DNA of 64,000 nt. Origin: an uncultured Bacteroidota bacterium. GTDB lineage: Bacteria > Bacteroidota > Bacteroidia > Flavobacteriales > Flavobacteriaceae. Below the pieces are notes generated by a model that searched no databases, was not told the origin of the DNA, and saw only the letters and a list, made by a program, of their open reading frames with translations. The DNA lies in the NCBI GenBank assembly GCA_902626585.1, contig CACOGA010000007.1, forward strand, positions 28,665 through 92,664, in the 5' to 3' direction. Position 1 is the first letter of the stretch. The number at the start of each line of letters is the position of its first letter. Below, in pieces: positions 18,138 through 27,524 of this stretch. A program made the translations under genes and the position numbers.

Positions 18138-19043
18138 ATGAGAGTATTAATCACAGGAGCTACCGGTTTGATTGGTTCAAGAATTGTTAAAGACTGTCTT
18201 GAAAGAGATATTAAAGTTAATTTTTTAACCACAAGAAAAGATAAGTTAGATAGTCTTCCTGGATGTGACGGTTTTTATTGGAATCCCCAAAAAAACATAA
18301 TTGATATAGATTGTTTTAATGAAATTGACTCAATCATAAATTTATCAGGCGCCTCAATTTTTAGAATTTGGACAAAAAAAAATAAAGAACTTATTTTAAA
18401 TAGTAGAGTTCAAAGTTTGAATTTTTTAAGGGATAAAATTATTGAGAATAATGTAAAGATAAACTGTATTGTTTCTGCTAGTGGTATTGGATCATATCCA
18501 AGTTCAGATATTCATGAATTTGATGAAACTGAACTAAATAGAAGTAATTATTTTTTGTCAGATGTAATTAAGGAATGGGAGAAAGCAACAAATTCATTTA
18601 AAAAAATTGCTGAAAATACTGCAATTGTTAGAATAGGTTTAGTGCTTTCAGATAGGGGTGGTGTTTTGAAACAGACTATGCAACCAATGTCGTTTGGGTT
18701 TGGAGTATATTTTGGTTCAGGAAATCAATGGCAATCATGGATACATATTGAGGATATTTCCAACATTTTTATCCACATATTAAAAAACAGGCTTTCAGGA
18801 ATTTACAATGGTGTTGCTCCCAATCCACTAACAAACTTCCAATTTACTAAGGTAATTTCAAGTATTAGAAAATATGTTTTCTTTTTAATTCCTGTTCCGA
18901 AATTATTCTTTAAACTGATTTTTGGCGAAATGCATATCATTCTTTTCAAGAGCCAAAAAGTTTCATGTAAAAAAATTCAAGAGTCGGGGTTTAACTTTAA
19001 ATTCCAAAATCTGAGAAATAGCATTGAAGATATTATTTCGTGA
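18138..19043 (+). CDS. TIGR01777-type NAD(P)-dependent sugar-epimerase-like SDR protein
   Basis: 301 residues. N-terminal Rossmann fold with VLITGATGLIGSRIV (GxxGxxG) at residues 2-16 and the family marker INLSGASIF at about 71-79; SASGIGSYPSS takes the active-site strand position; WIHIEDISNIF and the C-terminal DUF1731-type domain follow. Members of this YfcH/SulA-related group have no firm substrate. A near-consensus TATATTTA box lies about 19 bases upstream. It stands alone before grpE. Confidence 0.85.
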   Translation: MRVLITGATGLIGSRIVKDCLERDIKVNFLTTRKDKLDSLPGCDGFYWNPQKNIIDIDCFNEIDSIINLSGASIFRIWTKKNKELILNSRVQSLNFLRDKIIENNVKINCIVSASGIGSYPSSDIHEFDETELNRSNYFLSDVIKEWEKATNSFKKIAENTAIVRIGLVLSDRGGVLKQTMQPMSFGFGVYFGSGNQWQSWIHIEDISNIFIHILKNRLSGIYNGVAPNPLTNFQFTKVISSIRKYVFFLIPVPKLFFKLIFGEMHIILFKSQKVSCKKIQESGFNFKFQNLRNSIEDIIS

Positions 19044-19071
19044 CATTTTGGCATTAATTTCAATATGGCAG

Positions 19072-19079
19072 TAATTTTG
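19072..19079 (+). promoter_or_regulatory. -7 promoter box of the grpE-dnaJ operon
   Basis: TAATTTTG, an exact TAnnTTTG box, 23 bases before the grpE ATG; a TTG 21 bases further upstream may be the -33 element. No CIRCE-like inverted repeat is visible. Confidence 0.55.
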
Positions 19080-19102
19080 CAATAACCTAACAAAACATAC
19101 AA

Positions 19103-19618
19103 ATGGCTAAAAAAAAATCAAAAAAGGAAGCTGAGGCCGATAAAAGTATCGATTTAAATGATAATCATGCTGAAGAGATAAGTTTGGATGACCAAATTAA
19201 AGAGGAAAAAGATAAATTCTTAAGACTTTTTGCTGAATTTGAAAATTATAAAAGAAGGACTGCTAGGGAAAGAATTGAGCTTTTTTCCACGGCAAGTGAA
19301 GAAGTTATGATCTCTCTTTTACCTGTTTTAGATGATTTTGACCGAGCATCAGTTGAAATAGAAAAGGATAAAGACAACGAAATTCTTAAAGGTGTCTTAC
19401 TGATTAAAAACAAACTTTTTGATTCTTTAAAATCCAAAGGCTTGGATTTGATTGAGGTAAAAAAAGGTGATGAATTTAATGCTGATGATCACGAGGCTGT
19501 CACCCAGATACCCGCCCCAAACAAGAAAATGCAGGGAAAAATCATCGATGTCATTGAAAAAGGGTACAGACTAGGTGAAAAAGTCATTAGATATCCAAAA
19601 GTTGTAATAGGTAAATAG
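19103..19618 (+). CDS. grpE: GrpE, nucleotide exchange factor of DnaK
   Basis: 171 residues. A charged N-terminal coiled-coil region (about 1-60, [14 protein letters not shown]...) is followed by the GrpE core: [30 protein letters not shown], and the beta domain with [15 protein letters not shown] and [21 protein letters not shown]. It dimerises and exchanges ADP for ATP on DnaK. Two bases separate it from dnaJ, forming a heat-shock operon; dnaK is not in the window. Confidence 0.95.
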   Translation: MAKKKSKKEAEADKSIDLNDNHAEEISLDDQIKEEKDKFLRLFAEFENYKRRTARERIELFSTASEEVMISLLPVLDDFDRASVEIEKDKDNEILKGVLLIKNKLFDSLKSKGLDLIEVKKGDEFNADDHEAVTQIPAPNKKMQGKIIDVIEKGYRLGEKVIRYPKVVIGK

Positions 19619-19620
19619 TT

Positions 19621-20730
19621 ATGAAGGAAGATTATTACAAAACGTTAGGGGTAGGCAAAGGTGCATCAGCATCTGAAATAAAAAAGGCTTATCGAAAAAT
19701 GGCCATTAAGTATCACCCTGATAAAAATCCAGGGGATAAAGCCGCTGAAGAAAAATTTAAAGAAGCTGCTGAAGCATATGACGTCCTAAGCAACCCAGAA
19801 AAAAAATCACGTTATGACCAATTTGGTCATCAGGCTTTCCAAAACGGTGGTGCCGGCTTTGGTGGCGGAATGAATATGGACGACATTTTTAGCCAATTTG
19901 GAGATATTTTTGGAGGTGCTTTTGGTGGGTTTGGTGGATTTGGCGGATCTCAAGGAAGACGAGTGATGAAGGGAAGTAATTTAAGAGTTAGGGTAAACTT
20001 AACCCTTGAAGAAATATGTAATGGGGTAGAGAAAAAAATTAAAGTAAAGAGAAAAGTTTTAGCACCGGGAGCAACATTTTCAACTTGTTCTCACTGTAAT
20101 GGTACCGGTCAAGTAACCAAGGTGACCAACACAATTCTAGGTAGAATGCAAACTTCAACCACCTGTCCTCAATGTAATGGTAGTAGTCAAATTTTGGATG
20201 ACAGGCCAAGTGGGTCAGATCCGAATGGAATGATCATCAAGGAGGAAACTGTAAAAATTCCCATACCGGCCGGTGTTGTTGACGATATGCAGCTAAAAGT
20301 TTCAGGAAAAGGGAATGAGGCGCCTGGAAATGGTATCAGTGGGGATTTATTAGTGGTTATAAATGAGGTCCCGCATAAAAAACTTCAGAGAGAAGGTGAT
20401 AATTTACACTATGAATTATATGTAAGTATCCCTGACGCAATCCTTGGAACCAACAAAGATATTGAGACAGTTTCTGGTAAGGTTAGAATTAAGATTGAGG
20501 CAGGCATGCAGTCAGGTAAAATCCTAAGGCTAAGGGGGAAAGGAATTCCAAGTATAAACGGTTATGGGACAGGTGATCTTCTAGTACATGTAAATGTTTG
20601 GACACCAAAGACTCTTGATAAAAAACAAAAACAATTTTTTGAGTCTATGAAAAATGATGATCATTTTGAACCAAAGCCAGAAAATTCTGAAAAGTCGTTT
20701 TTTGATAGAGTTAAAGACATGTTTTCTTAA
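19621..20730 (+). CDS. dnaJ: DnaJ co-chaperone with a shortened zinc-finger region
   Basis: 369 residues. J domain 1-70 with the HPD triad in [11 protein letters not shown], then a Gly/Phe-rich linker (about 75-110). The zinc region contains only two Cys motifs, CSHCNGTG and CPQCNGSS, instead of the four CxxCxGxG repeats of E. coli DnaJ, so only one zinc site is expected. The C-terminal client-binding domains are complete ([33 protein letters not shown]). It stimulates DnaK ATPase and delivers clients. Co-transcribed with grpE. Confidence 0.95.
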   Translation: MKEDYYKTLGVGKGASASEIKKAYRKMAIKYHPDKNPGDKAAEEKFKEAAEAYDVLSNPEKKSRYDQFGHQAFQNGGAGFGGGMNMDDIFSQFGDIFGGAFGGFGGFGGSQGRRVMKGSNLRVRVNLTLEEICNGVEKKIKVKRKVLAPGATFSTCSHCNGTGQVTKVTNTILGRMQTSTTCPQCNGSSQILDDRPSGSDPNGMIIKEETVKIPIPAGVVDDMQLKVSGKGNEAPGNGISGDLLVVINEVPHKKLQREGDNLHYELYVSIPDAILGTNKDIETVSGKVRIKIEAGMQSGKILRLRGKGIPSINGYGTGDLLVHVNVWTPKTLDKKQKQFFESMKNDDHFEPKPENSEKSFFDRVKDMFS

Positions 20731-20807
20731 TTTTTTATTAAATATTTATTACATAATAAACTTCTTACTCATTAAACATTATATTTAGGTATAAGACTGT
20801 ATATTTT

Positions 20808-21734
20808 ATGAAAAATCTACTTTTCATTGATTCTGTTTCAAAAAATTTTGGCCCTCACACCGCGTTAAATAATGTTTCAATAAATATTCCTGAGGGTTGT
20901 ATTTATGGATTATTAGGTCCAAATGGCGCAGGAAAAACAACACTCATTAGGATTATTAACCAAATTTCGGTTCCTGACTCTGGAAAAGTATTTTTCAATG
21001 ACCAGGAGCTAAACTTAGATCATATCAAACAAATTGGTTATTTGCCAGAAGAGCGTGGTTTGTATCCAAAAATGAAAATAGGTGAACAGGCCATCTACTT
21101 AGCTCAGCTCAAAGGTATGGATAGAAACACAGCTAGACATGAATTAAAAAAATGGTTTGAAAAGTTTGATATTTCTGATTGGTGGAATAAAAAAGTTACC
21201 GAGCTTTCAAAAGGAATGGCCCAAAAGGTTCAATTTATTGTGACGGTTCTTCATAAGCCTAAATTATTAATTTTCGATGAGCCTTTTTCAGGTTTTGATC
21301 CGATTAACGCAAATTTAATAAAGGATGAAATTTTAAAACTAAACAAAGAAGGAGCGACCGTTATATTTTCAACACATAGAATGGAATCAGTTGAGGAGTT
21401 ATGCGAAAATATTGCATTAATCAACAAGTCAAATAAAATTCTCGATGGTAATTTGGATGAAATAAAGAAAAATTTTAAAACAAATACTTTTGAAGTTGCG
21501 GTTAACACCCCTGATGCTAAAGATCTTCAGAATAAATTAAAATTAGAGTATGAAACCTCAGCCCCAACATTCAAAACAATTGGTGATAATTTAAGGATGA
21601 ATGTAAAATTAGCCTCTGGTCAAAGTTCTGTTAAACTTGTTAATTTCTTAAATAAAAACTCACGATTAATTCATTTTAAGGAGGTCATACCCAATGTAAA
21701 TGAAATATTTATTGAATCAGTACAAAACGATTAG
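20808..21734 (+). CDS. ABC transporter ATP-binding protein (NatA-like, DUF4162)
   Basis: 308 residues. Walker A GPNGAGKTT at about 37-45, signature LSKGMAQKVQF, Walker B LLIFDEPFSGFDP and the switch His in FSTHRME. The C-terminal DUF4162 domain (about 215-308) is typical of ATPases that drive ABC-2 exporters. One base separates its stop from the permease start. Substrate unknown; Na+/drug export is the usual guess for this family. A near-consensus TATATTTA box lies at 20780-20787. Confidence 0.88.
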   Translation: MKNLLFIDSVSKNFGPHTALNNVSINIPEGCIYGLLGPNGAGKTTLIRIINQISVPDSGKVFFNDQELNLDHIKQIGYLPEERGLYPKMKIGEQAIYLAQLKGMDRNTARHELKKWFEKFDISDWWNKKVTELSKGMAQKVQFIVTVLHKPKLLIFDEPFSGFDPINANLIKDEILKLNKEGATVIFSTHRMESVEELCENIALINKSNKILDGNLDEIKKNFKTNTFEVAVNTPDAKDLQNKLKLEYETSAPTFKTIGDNLRMNVKLASGQSSVKLVNFLNKNSRLIHFKEVIPNVNEIFIESVQND

Positions 21735-21735
21735 T

Positions 21736-23034
21736 ATGGAAAAGTTTTTGATTATAACCTCTAGAGAATATTTAAATAAAATAACTAACAAAACTTTTAT
21801 CTTATCAACGTTATTTACTCCGTTAATTCTTGTTGGATTAGTATTTCTGATTGGATGGCTTGCTAGCACAAATAATGATGAGGTAAATAATGTTTCAGTT
21901 GTTGATAATTCAGGATACATTTTTGATAAATTAGAATCAACCAAATCATTAAAATATGTTGAATTAGAAAATTTTAATTTAGAAGATGCTAAATTAATAT
22001 CAAAAACTAAATCCGATTTTGGACTATTGTACATAGAAAATTTCGAATCCCCTAAAGAAGTTGCTGAGACAATTACTTTTTACTCTGAAGATGCTCCATC
22101 ATTAACAGTGATTAGCAATATTGAAAACCAATTAGAAAATATTTTAACCAATAAAAATTATAAAATTAATGATATTGACATTAATAAGATAAATAGTAAC
22201 AAAGTATATGTCAGTTTATTTCAAGAGACATTCGAAGGAAAAAAAACAACAAAAGTTGATAGTGCTGCTGGTTACCTTTTAGGTATGTTTTTAGCTTTTT
22301 TGCTATACTTCCTGATTTTCGCTTATGGAGGAATGATCATGGCAAGTGTAATTGAAGAAAAAAGCAGTAGGATAATTGAAGTTATTGTGTCATCTGTTAA
22401 GCCATTTTATTTGATTTCGGGAAAAATTATTGGTACTTCACTGGCCTCGATTACCCAATTTATTGTTTGGGGAATACTATTTTATGGATTCAGCTTCTTC
22501 ATCTCTACAACCTTTGGAATTACTTCAACATATGAAAACAATGAGTTTATGTTAGCTGCTGAGAGTAGTGCCGTTCCGGAAGCAGCTCTTAAAATAATTT
22601 CGTCATTATTTAATTTACCTCTATTAAATATATTTATTGCCTTTATATTTTATTTTGTTGGAGGTTATTTACTCTTTTCATCTATGTTTGCTGCTGTTGG
22701 CGCCGCTGTTGATAATCAAACTGACGCCCAACAATTATTATTACCCGTTACCTTTATTATCATAATTGCATTGTATGTAGGTATTTTTACGGCCGAAAAT
22801 CCTGACGGAATAGTTTCAATCATATTTTCAATGATTCCCTTTACTTCACCTATTCTAATGATGATGCGAATTCCAAGTGGTGTTCCAATTATTGAGCAAA
22901 TTATTTCTTTGGTAATTTTATACTCAACAGTAATTTTAATTATCTGGATTGCAGCTAAAATATATAGAATTGGTATATTGATGTATGGAAAAAAGCCTTC
23001 CTACAAAGAGTTAATTAAATGGCTTAAATACTAA
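21736..23034 (+). CDS. ABC-2 type transporter permease (NatB-like)
   Basis: 432 residues from the ATG at 21736, which begins MEKFLIITSREYLNKITNKTFIL as in NatB-type permeases; an upstream ATG at 21700 lies inside the ATPase gene. One membrane helix at about 25-42, a large extracytoplasmic domain (about 45-180), then five to six helices (about 183-425) with EEKSSRIIEVIVSSVKPF on a cytoplasmic loop. Paired with the ATPase gene just upstream as a two-gene exporter; the response regulator follows after five bases. Confidence 0.87.
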   Translation: MEKFLIITSREYLNKITNKTFILSTLFTPLILVGLVFLIGWLASTNNDEVNNVSVVDNSGYIFDKLESTKSLKYVELENFNLEDAKLISKTKSDFGLLYIENFESPKEVAETITFYSEDAPSLTVISNIENQLENILTNKNYKINDIDINKINSNKVYVSLFQETFEGKKTTKVDSAAGYLLGMFLAFLLYFLIFAYGGMIMASVIEEKSSRIIEVIVSSVKPFYLISGKIIGTSLASITQFIVWGILFYGFSFFISTTFGITSTYENNEFMLAAESSAVPEAALKIISSLFNLPLLNIFIAFIFYFVGGYLLFSSMFAAVGAAVDNQTDAQQLLLPVTFIIIIALYVGIFTAENPDGIVSIIFSMIPFTSPILMMMRIPSGVPIIEQIISLVILYSTVILIIWIAAKIYRIGILMYGKKPSYKELIKWLKY

Positions 23035-23039
23035 TAATT

Positions 23040-24203
23040 ATGTCCAAAATTTTAATAATTGAAGATGAACCAGCCATCAGAAGGGTTCTTGTGAAAATAC
23101 TTTCTGAAGAAGATAAATCCCATGAAATTGATGAAGCTGAAAACGGTATTGATGCGATTAATCAGGTTAAGAAAAATTCATATGATTTAATCATTTCAGA
23201 CATAAAAATGCCAAAAGTAGATGGAATGGAGGTCCTTGATTACTCTAAAAAAAATAATCCAGAAACCCCCATTATCATGATTTCTGGTCATGGAGATTTG
23301 GAATTGGCTGTTGATTCAATGAAAAAAGGAGCTTTTGATTACATTTCAAAGCCTCCCGATTTAAACAGACTATTAACAACAGTTAGAAATGCTTTAGACA
23401 GAAAACAACTTGTTATTGAGAATAAATTGTTAAGAAAAAAAATTAGCAAGAATTTTGAAATGATTGGAAAAAGTAAGGCGATAAATGAAATTAAAGATTT
23501 AATTGATAAAGTAGCTGAGACCGATGCTAAGATTTTGGTTAATGGACCCAACGGATCAGGGAAAGAACTTGTTGCTAAATCAATTCATAATTTAAGTAAA
23601 AGAGCTCATCAACCACTAATTGAGGTTAATTGTGCTGCTATCCCGAGTGAATTAATTGAAAGCGAATTATTTGGGCATGTAAAAGGTTCATTTACAGGCG
23701 CAGTAAAGGATAAAGTTGGAAAATTTGAGGCAGCTCATAATGGTACAATTTTTTTAGATGAGATAGGAGATATGAGTCTTTCTGCGCAAGCAAAAGTATT
23801 AAGGGTTCTTCAAGATAATTGTATTCAAAAAGTTGGGGGAGGTAAAGATATCAAAATTGATGTTAGAGTAATAGCCGCTACCAACAAAGACTTAAAAAAA
23901 GAAATTGAGGATGGTAAGTTTAGAGAAGATTTATACCACAGATTAGCCGTTATAATAATTGATGTTCCCCCTTTGAATTCAAGAAAAGATGACATACCAT
24001 TGCTAATTGAACACTTCGCAAATAATATTGCTGATTCCCAGGGAAATGAGGTTAAGAAGTTCTCAAAAAAAGCGATTGAATTAATGAAAAAGTACGACTG
24101 GTCAGGAAATGTCAGAGAACTGAGAAATGTAATTGAAAGATTGATAATCCTTGGAGATAAAGAAATCTCACCAAAAAATGTAAAAGATTTCATAAAAATT
24201 TAA
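23040..24203 (+). CDS. Sigma-54-type response regulator without a DNA-binding domain
   Basis: 387 residues: receiver domain 1-120 with phospho-acceptor Asp in LIISDIKMPKVDG, then an AAA+ sigma-54 activator domain (about 140-375). Walker A is GPNGSGKEL, the sigma-54 contact loop is GSFTGA (variant of GAFTGA), Walker B is GTIFLDEIGDM, and the arginine-finger region VRELRNVIERL is present. The protein ends about ten residues after this region, so the Fis-type helix-turn-helix of NtrC is absent. No sensor kinase is adjacent. It may act without binding an enhancer or through a partner. Confidence 0.88.
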   Translation: MSKILIIEDEPAIRRVLVKILSEEDKSHEIDEAENGIDAINQVKKNSYDLIISDIKMPKVDGMEVLDYSKKNNPETPIIMISGHGDLELAVDSMKKGAFDYISKPPDLNRLLTTVRNALDRKQLVIENKLLRKKISKNFEMIGKSKAINEIKDLIDKVAETDAKILVNGPNGSGKELVAKSIHNLSKRAHQPLIEVNCAAIPSELIESELFGHVKGSFTGAVKDKVGKFEAAHNGTIFLDEIGDMSLSAQAKVLRVLQDNCIQKVGGGKDIKIDVRVIAATNKDLKKEIEDGKFREDLYHRLAVIIIDVPPLNSRKDDIPLLIEHFANNIADSQGNEVKKFSKKAIELMKKYDWSGNVRELRNVIERLIILGDKEISPKNVKDFIKI

Positions 24204-24204
24204 A

Positions 24205-25584
24205 ATGAGATTTATATTTATTTATCTGATTTCCATAGCCACTTTTGCCCAAACTGATGAGCAGGTGTTTAGAGAAATATACACGAACTCATTAACTGAG
24301 GGTAAAAGTTATGAGTGGTTGGATTATCTCTCAAATCAAATTGGCGGGAGATTATCAGGTTCTTTAAATGCCGAAAGAGCTGTCAATTGGACCAAATCAG
24401 AATTGGAGTTATTAGGTTTAGATAAAGTTTGGCTACAACCCGTTATGGTTCCAAAGTGGGTAAGAGGAGCCCCTGAATTTGCATATATAGAAACATCACC
24501 AGGAAAAACAACTCAAGTTAATATTTGTGCATTAGGAGGTTCAATATCTACCCCAGCTACGGGGATCAAAGCAAAACTTGTTGAGGTAAAAAGCTTTGAG
24601 GAACTTGAAAAATTGGGTAGAGATAAAATTCAAGGTAAAATTGTTTTTTATAATAGGCCTATGGATGCAACTCTGATTGACACTTTCAAAGCATATGGTG
24701 GTTGTGTTAATCAAAGATATGAAGGGGCTGTCAATGCAATTGAATATGGAGCTGTTGGAGTGATTGTAAGATCGATGAATTTAAAAATTGATGATTTACC
24801 ACACACTGGAAGTATGACTTATGGTAATACTCCTGTTAATGACAGAATCCCTTCAGCGGCAATAAGTACACAACATGCAGATTTACTAAGCTCAATGTTA
24901 AAAATGGATAATGAAATTCAATTTTACTTCAAACAAAATTGTAAACAAATGGACGATGTTTTATCCCATAATGTCATTGGGGAAATTACGGGTTCCGAAT
25001 ATCCAGATGAGTTTATTCTTGTTGGTGGACATCTTGATTCTTGGGATATTGGTGACGGTTCTCATGACGATGGAGCTGGGTGCGTTCAATCTATGGATGT
25101 ATTAAGACTATTAAAAGTTTCAGGAATTACACCCAAAAGAAGTATTCGGGTCGTATTATTTATGAATGAAGAAAATGGATTAAGAGGAGGCAATAAATAT
25201 GCTGAAGAAGCTTTTAGAAAAGGAGAAAATCACATTTTTGCTTTGGAGAGTGATGCTGGTGCATTTACCCCGAGGGGTTTCTATTTCGATACGGATGAAA
25301 GTAATTTTGCTCAGATATTGAGTTGGAAAGAACTATTTAAACCTTATTTAATTCATTTTTTTGAGTTAGGTGGTAGTGGAGCAGATATAGGACCATTAAA
25401 AACCCCTTACAACGTACTCAGTGGATTAAAGCCAGATTCTCAAAGATATTTTGATCATCATCACTCTGCTAATGATGTTTTTGAAACTATTCACAAAAGA
25501 GAACTTGAACTTGGGGCAGCTACCATGACAGCACTTGTTTATCTGATCGACAAGTATGGTATTGTAAATAAATTAAAGCTTTAG
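24205..25584 (+). CDS. Exported M28 family aminopeptidase/carboxypeptidase
   Basis: 459 residues with a signal peptide (1-16, ending ATFAQ). A PA-like insert precedes the M28 catalytic part, whose metal ligands are visible in order: His and Asp in GGHLDSWDIGDG, Asp in SHDDGAG, the Glu-Glu of MNEENGLRG, Asp in LESDAGAF, and the last His in YFDHHHSANDVF. Two cocatalytic zinc ions are expected. Similar to plasma glutamate carboxypeptidase-type enzymes. Periplasmic peptide degradation is likely. Its stop codon interlocks with that of kdsA (TTAG). Confidence 0.9.
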   Translation: MRFIFIYLISIATFAQTDEQVFREIYTNSLTEGKSYEWLDYLSNQIGGRLSGSLNAERAVNWTKSELELLGLDKVWLQPVMVPKWVRGAPEFAYIETSPGKTTQVNICALGGSISTPATGIKAKLVEVKSFEELEKLGRDKIQGKIVFYNRPMDATLIDTFKAYGGCVNQRYEGAVNAIEYGAVGVIVRSMNLKIDDLPHTGSMTYGNTPVNDRIPSAAISTQHADLLSSMLKMDNEIQFYFKQNCKQMDDVLSHNVIGEITGSEYPDEFILVGGHLDSWDIGDGSHDDGAGCVQSMDVLRLLKVSGITPKRSIRVVLFMNEENGLRGGNKYAEEAFRKGENHIFALESDAGAFTPRGFYFDTDESNFAQILSWKELFKPYLIHFFELGGSGADIGPLKTPYNVLSGLKPDSQRYFDHHHSANDVFETIHKRELELGAATMTALVYLIDKYGIVNKLKL

Positions 25585-26405
25585 GATCTAAAGGAGTTAA
25601 AGGTGCTTCGGATCGAAACTAACCTTTCTATAATTTCTTCAAGTTTATTGATTGGTAGCATATTTTTTCCATCACTTTTTGCGCTATTTGGGTCAAAATG
25701 TGTTTCAATAAATAATCCATCAACGCCATTTACGACACCAGCACGTGCAATAGTTTCAATCATCTCAGGAAAACCACCGGTTACCCCCGATGTCTGATTT
25801 GGTTTTTGTAATGAATGTGTTACATCCAGAACAGTAGTTGCATAAGATTTCATTGTTGGAATCCCTCTAAAATCAACAATTAAATCTTGATATCCAAACA
25901 TTGTTCCTCTGTCTGTTATCATTACATTCTTATTTCCTGATTCCACAATTTTATTAACGGCAAACCTCATACTTTCAGGACTCATAAATTGACCTTTTTT
26001 TAAATTTACCGTCTTCATTGTCTTTGCAGCAGCAACTAGTAAATCAGTTTGTCTTACTAAGAATGCCGGGATTTGCATAATATCAACGTATTCAGCAGCA
26101 AGTTTTACATCATTTTCGTTATGAACATCTGTAATGACAGGTATATTAAAATGATTTTTAACATTATTTAAAATATTAAGTGCTTTTTCATCACCAATCC
26201 CTGTAAAGCTGTCAATTCGACTACGATTAGCTTTTTTAAAGCTTCCTTTGAAAATATATGGGATTCCAAATTTATCACATATTTCTATGCACTTTTCTGC
26301 AATTTTGAATGCCATTTCTTGGCCTTCAATTGCACATGGTCCAGCAATCAAAAAGAAGTTATTTGATTTTAGATGCTTTAAATTTGGAATATGATTCAAA
26401 TCCAT
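25581..26405 (-). CDS. kdsA: 3-deoxy-8-phosphooctulonate synthase (KDO8P synthase), metal-dependent type
   Basis: 274 residues from the ATG at 26405; a start 48 bases upstream lies before the promoter box and is rejected. The enzyme joins PEP and arabinose 5-phosphate to make KDO8P for lipopolysaccharide. Motifs: FLIAGPCAIEG, whose Cys marks the metal-dependent class, KGSFKKANRSR, VITDVHNENDV, VRQTDLL, and GGFPEMIETIARAG. Convergent with the M28 gene and divergent from the proteorhodopsin gene. Confidence 0.93.
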   Translation of the reverse strand: MDLNHIPNLKHLKSNNFFLIAGPCAIEGQEMAFKIAEKCIEICDKFGIPYIFKGSFKKANRSRIDSFTGIGDEKALNILNNVKNHFNIPVITDVHNENDVKLAAEYVDIMQIPAFLVRQTDLLVAAAKTMKTVNLKKGQFMSPESMRFAVNKIVESGNKNVMITDRGTMFGYQDLIVDFRGIPTMKSYATTVLDVTHSLQKPNQTSGVTGGFPEMIETIARAGVVNGVDGLFIETHFDPNSAKSDGKNMLPINKLEEIIERLVSIRSTFNSFRS

Positions 26406-26419
26406 AAAAAGAATTTTTA

Positions 26420-26427
26420 CAAATTTA
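26420..26427 (-). promoter_or_regulatory. -7 promoter box of kdsA
   Basis: The minus strand reads TAAATTTG, an exact TAnnTTTG, 14 bases before the ATG at 26405. It supports the shorter KdsA start. Confidence 0.55.
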
Positions 26428-26682
26428 TCATTTAATTTATTAAAATACTCCAATCAAATTAGTTAATAATTTCTAAAAATTAAATCAGGACAATTTTATC
26501 AAAAGGTATAAATTTATCCGGTTTTAGCTAAAATTAGTTCAGTTACTTAATTATGCGATAATATAACTGTGGTTTCGAATTTTATATATTTCTTATCTGT
26601 TAAATCATTAATATTAGATTTTAAACATTGCTAAATTCTCAATTTTTTAAGATTTTTTTAACAATTTGGCATATATTTTGTG

Positions 26683-26690
26683 TAATTTTG
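26683..26690 (+). promoter_or_regulatory. -7 promoter box of the proteorhodopsin gene
   Basis: TAATTTTG, an exact TAnnTTTG box, 29 bases before the ATG at 26720. A TTTG lies 14 bases upstream, closer than the usual -33 spacing. Confidence 0.55.
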
Positions 26691-26719
26691 GTGTATAACA
26701 AATTAAACACTAAATAATT

Positions 26720-27442
26720 ATGGAAATGTTAAATTTTATTTTAGCCGGAACAATTGAGCCTGGTGATTTCACTGGATTCACGTTCTTTATCGGCTCTGTT
26801 TCTATGTTAGCTGCAACTGTGTGGTTCTTAATGCAACACGGTCAAGTTGACAAGAAATTTAAAGATTCAATGCTTGTTGCAGCGCTAATTACTGGTATTG
26901 CAGCTGTGCATTATTTTTACATGAGAGAACAATGGGTAGCTGGTTTAGGTTCCCCAACTGAATTAAGGTATATAGACTGGATTCTTACAGTACCATTAAT
27001 GGTAGTTGAATTTGCTCTCTTAACAGGTGTAGGAATGAAAAAATTATTCTGGTTATCTGTTGTAATGTTAGTAACTGGATACTTCGGTGAGTCAGGTGTA
27101 ACAGGAATGTTAGACGCTCAAACTTGGGGTGCAGTTTCAGGACTTGCTTACTTCTGGATGGCTTACGAAGTTGGATGTTTATCTATCTTTGGTGGTCCAT
27201 CAGGTGCTGTAGGTAACGCTTTGGCTAGCGGTTCTGGTAAAATTCCAGAAGCTGGTAAAATGTTACAGTGGTTCGTATTAGTCGGTTGGGCTATTTATCC
27301 TGTTGGATATATGGCAGGTACAGAAGGATGGTATTCTTTTGTAGCAATTGACGAAGGAGCTATGAACATCATTTACAATGTAGGTGACGCAATTAACAAA
27401 ATTGGATTTGGTATGGCTGTATGGCATGCTGCAAGAAGCTAA
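26720..27442 (+). CDS. Proteorhodopsin, light-driven proton pump, green-tuned
   Basis: 240 residues and seven membrane helices. The third-helix motif is D86-T90-E97 in RYIDWILTVPLMVVE, the Asp-Thr-Glu set of outward proton pumps (proton acceptor D86, donor E97). The spectral residue equal to position 105 of the SAR86 protein is M94, found in green-absorbing Flavobacteria pumps. The retinal Lys is K227 in INKIGFG and the His pairing with the acceptor is H64. By my alignment, G137 occupies the fenestration site that allows carotenoid antenna binding. It exports protons in light. A strong terminator follows; blh is next. Confidence 0.96.
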   Translation: MEMLNFILAGTIEPGDFTGFTFFIGSVSMLAATVWFLMQHGQVDKKFKDSMLVAALITGIAAVHYFYMREQWVAGLGSPTELRYIDWILTVPLMVVEFALLTGVGMKKLFWLSVVMLVTGYFGESGVTGMLDAQTWGAVSGLAYFWMAYEVGCLSIFGGPSGAVGNALASGSGKIPEAGKMLQWFVLVGWAIYPVGYMAGTEGWYSFVAIDEGAMNIIYNVGDAINKIGFGMAVWHAARS

Positions 27443-27464
27443 TTTTGCTTAATTAATAACTTTT

Positions 27465-27500
27465 AAAAAAGGTGAGGTTTTATCCTCACCTTTTTTTTTT
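27465..27500 (+). terminator. Intrinsic terminator after the proteorhodopsin gene
   Basis: Perfect stem GGTGAGG / CCTCACC (27471-27477 and 27484-27490), extended by A-T pairs, with loop TTTTAT and ten T following. It separates proteorhodopsin from blh transcriptionally. Confidence 0.9.
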
Positions 27501-27524
27501 ATATTTATTAATATACACTAACCA

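Larger units (their letters stand above)
26406..26719. other. Divergent intergenic region kdsA / proteorhodopsin
   Basis: 314 very AT-rich bases. It holds the kdsA promoter box (26420-26427, minus) and the proteorhodopsin box (26683-26690). A 12-base perfect palindrome, TTTTAGCTAAAA, lies at 26522-26533. I see no open frame worth reporting. Confidence 0.6.
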
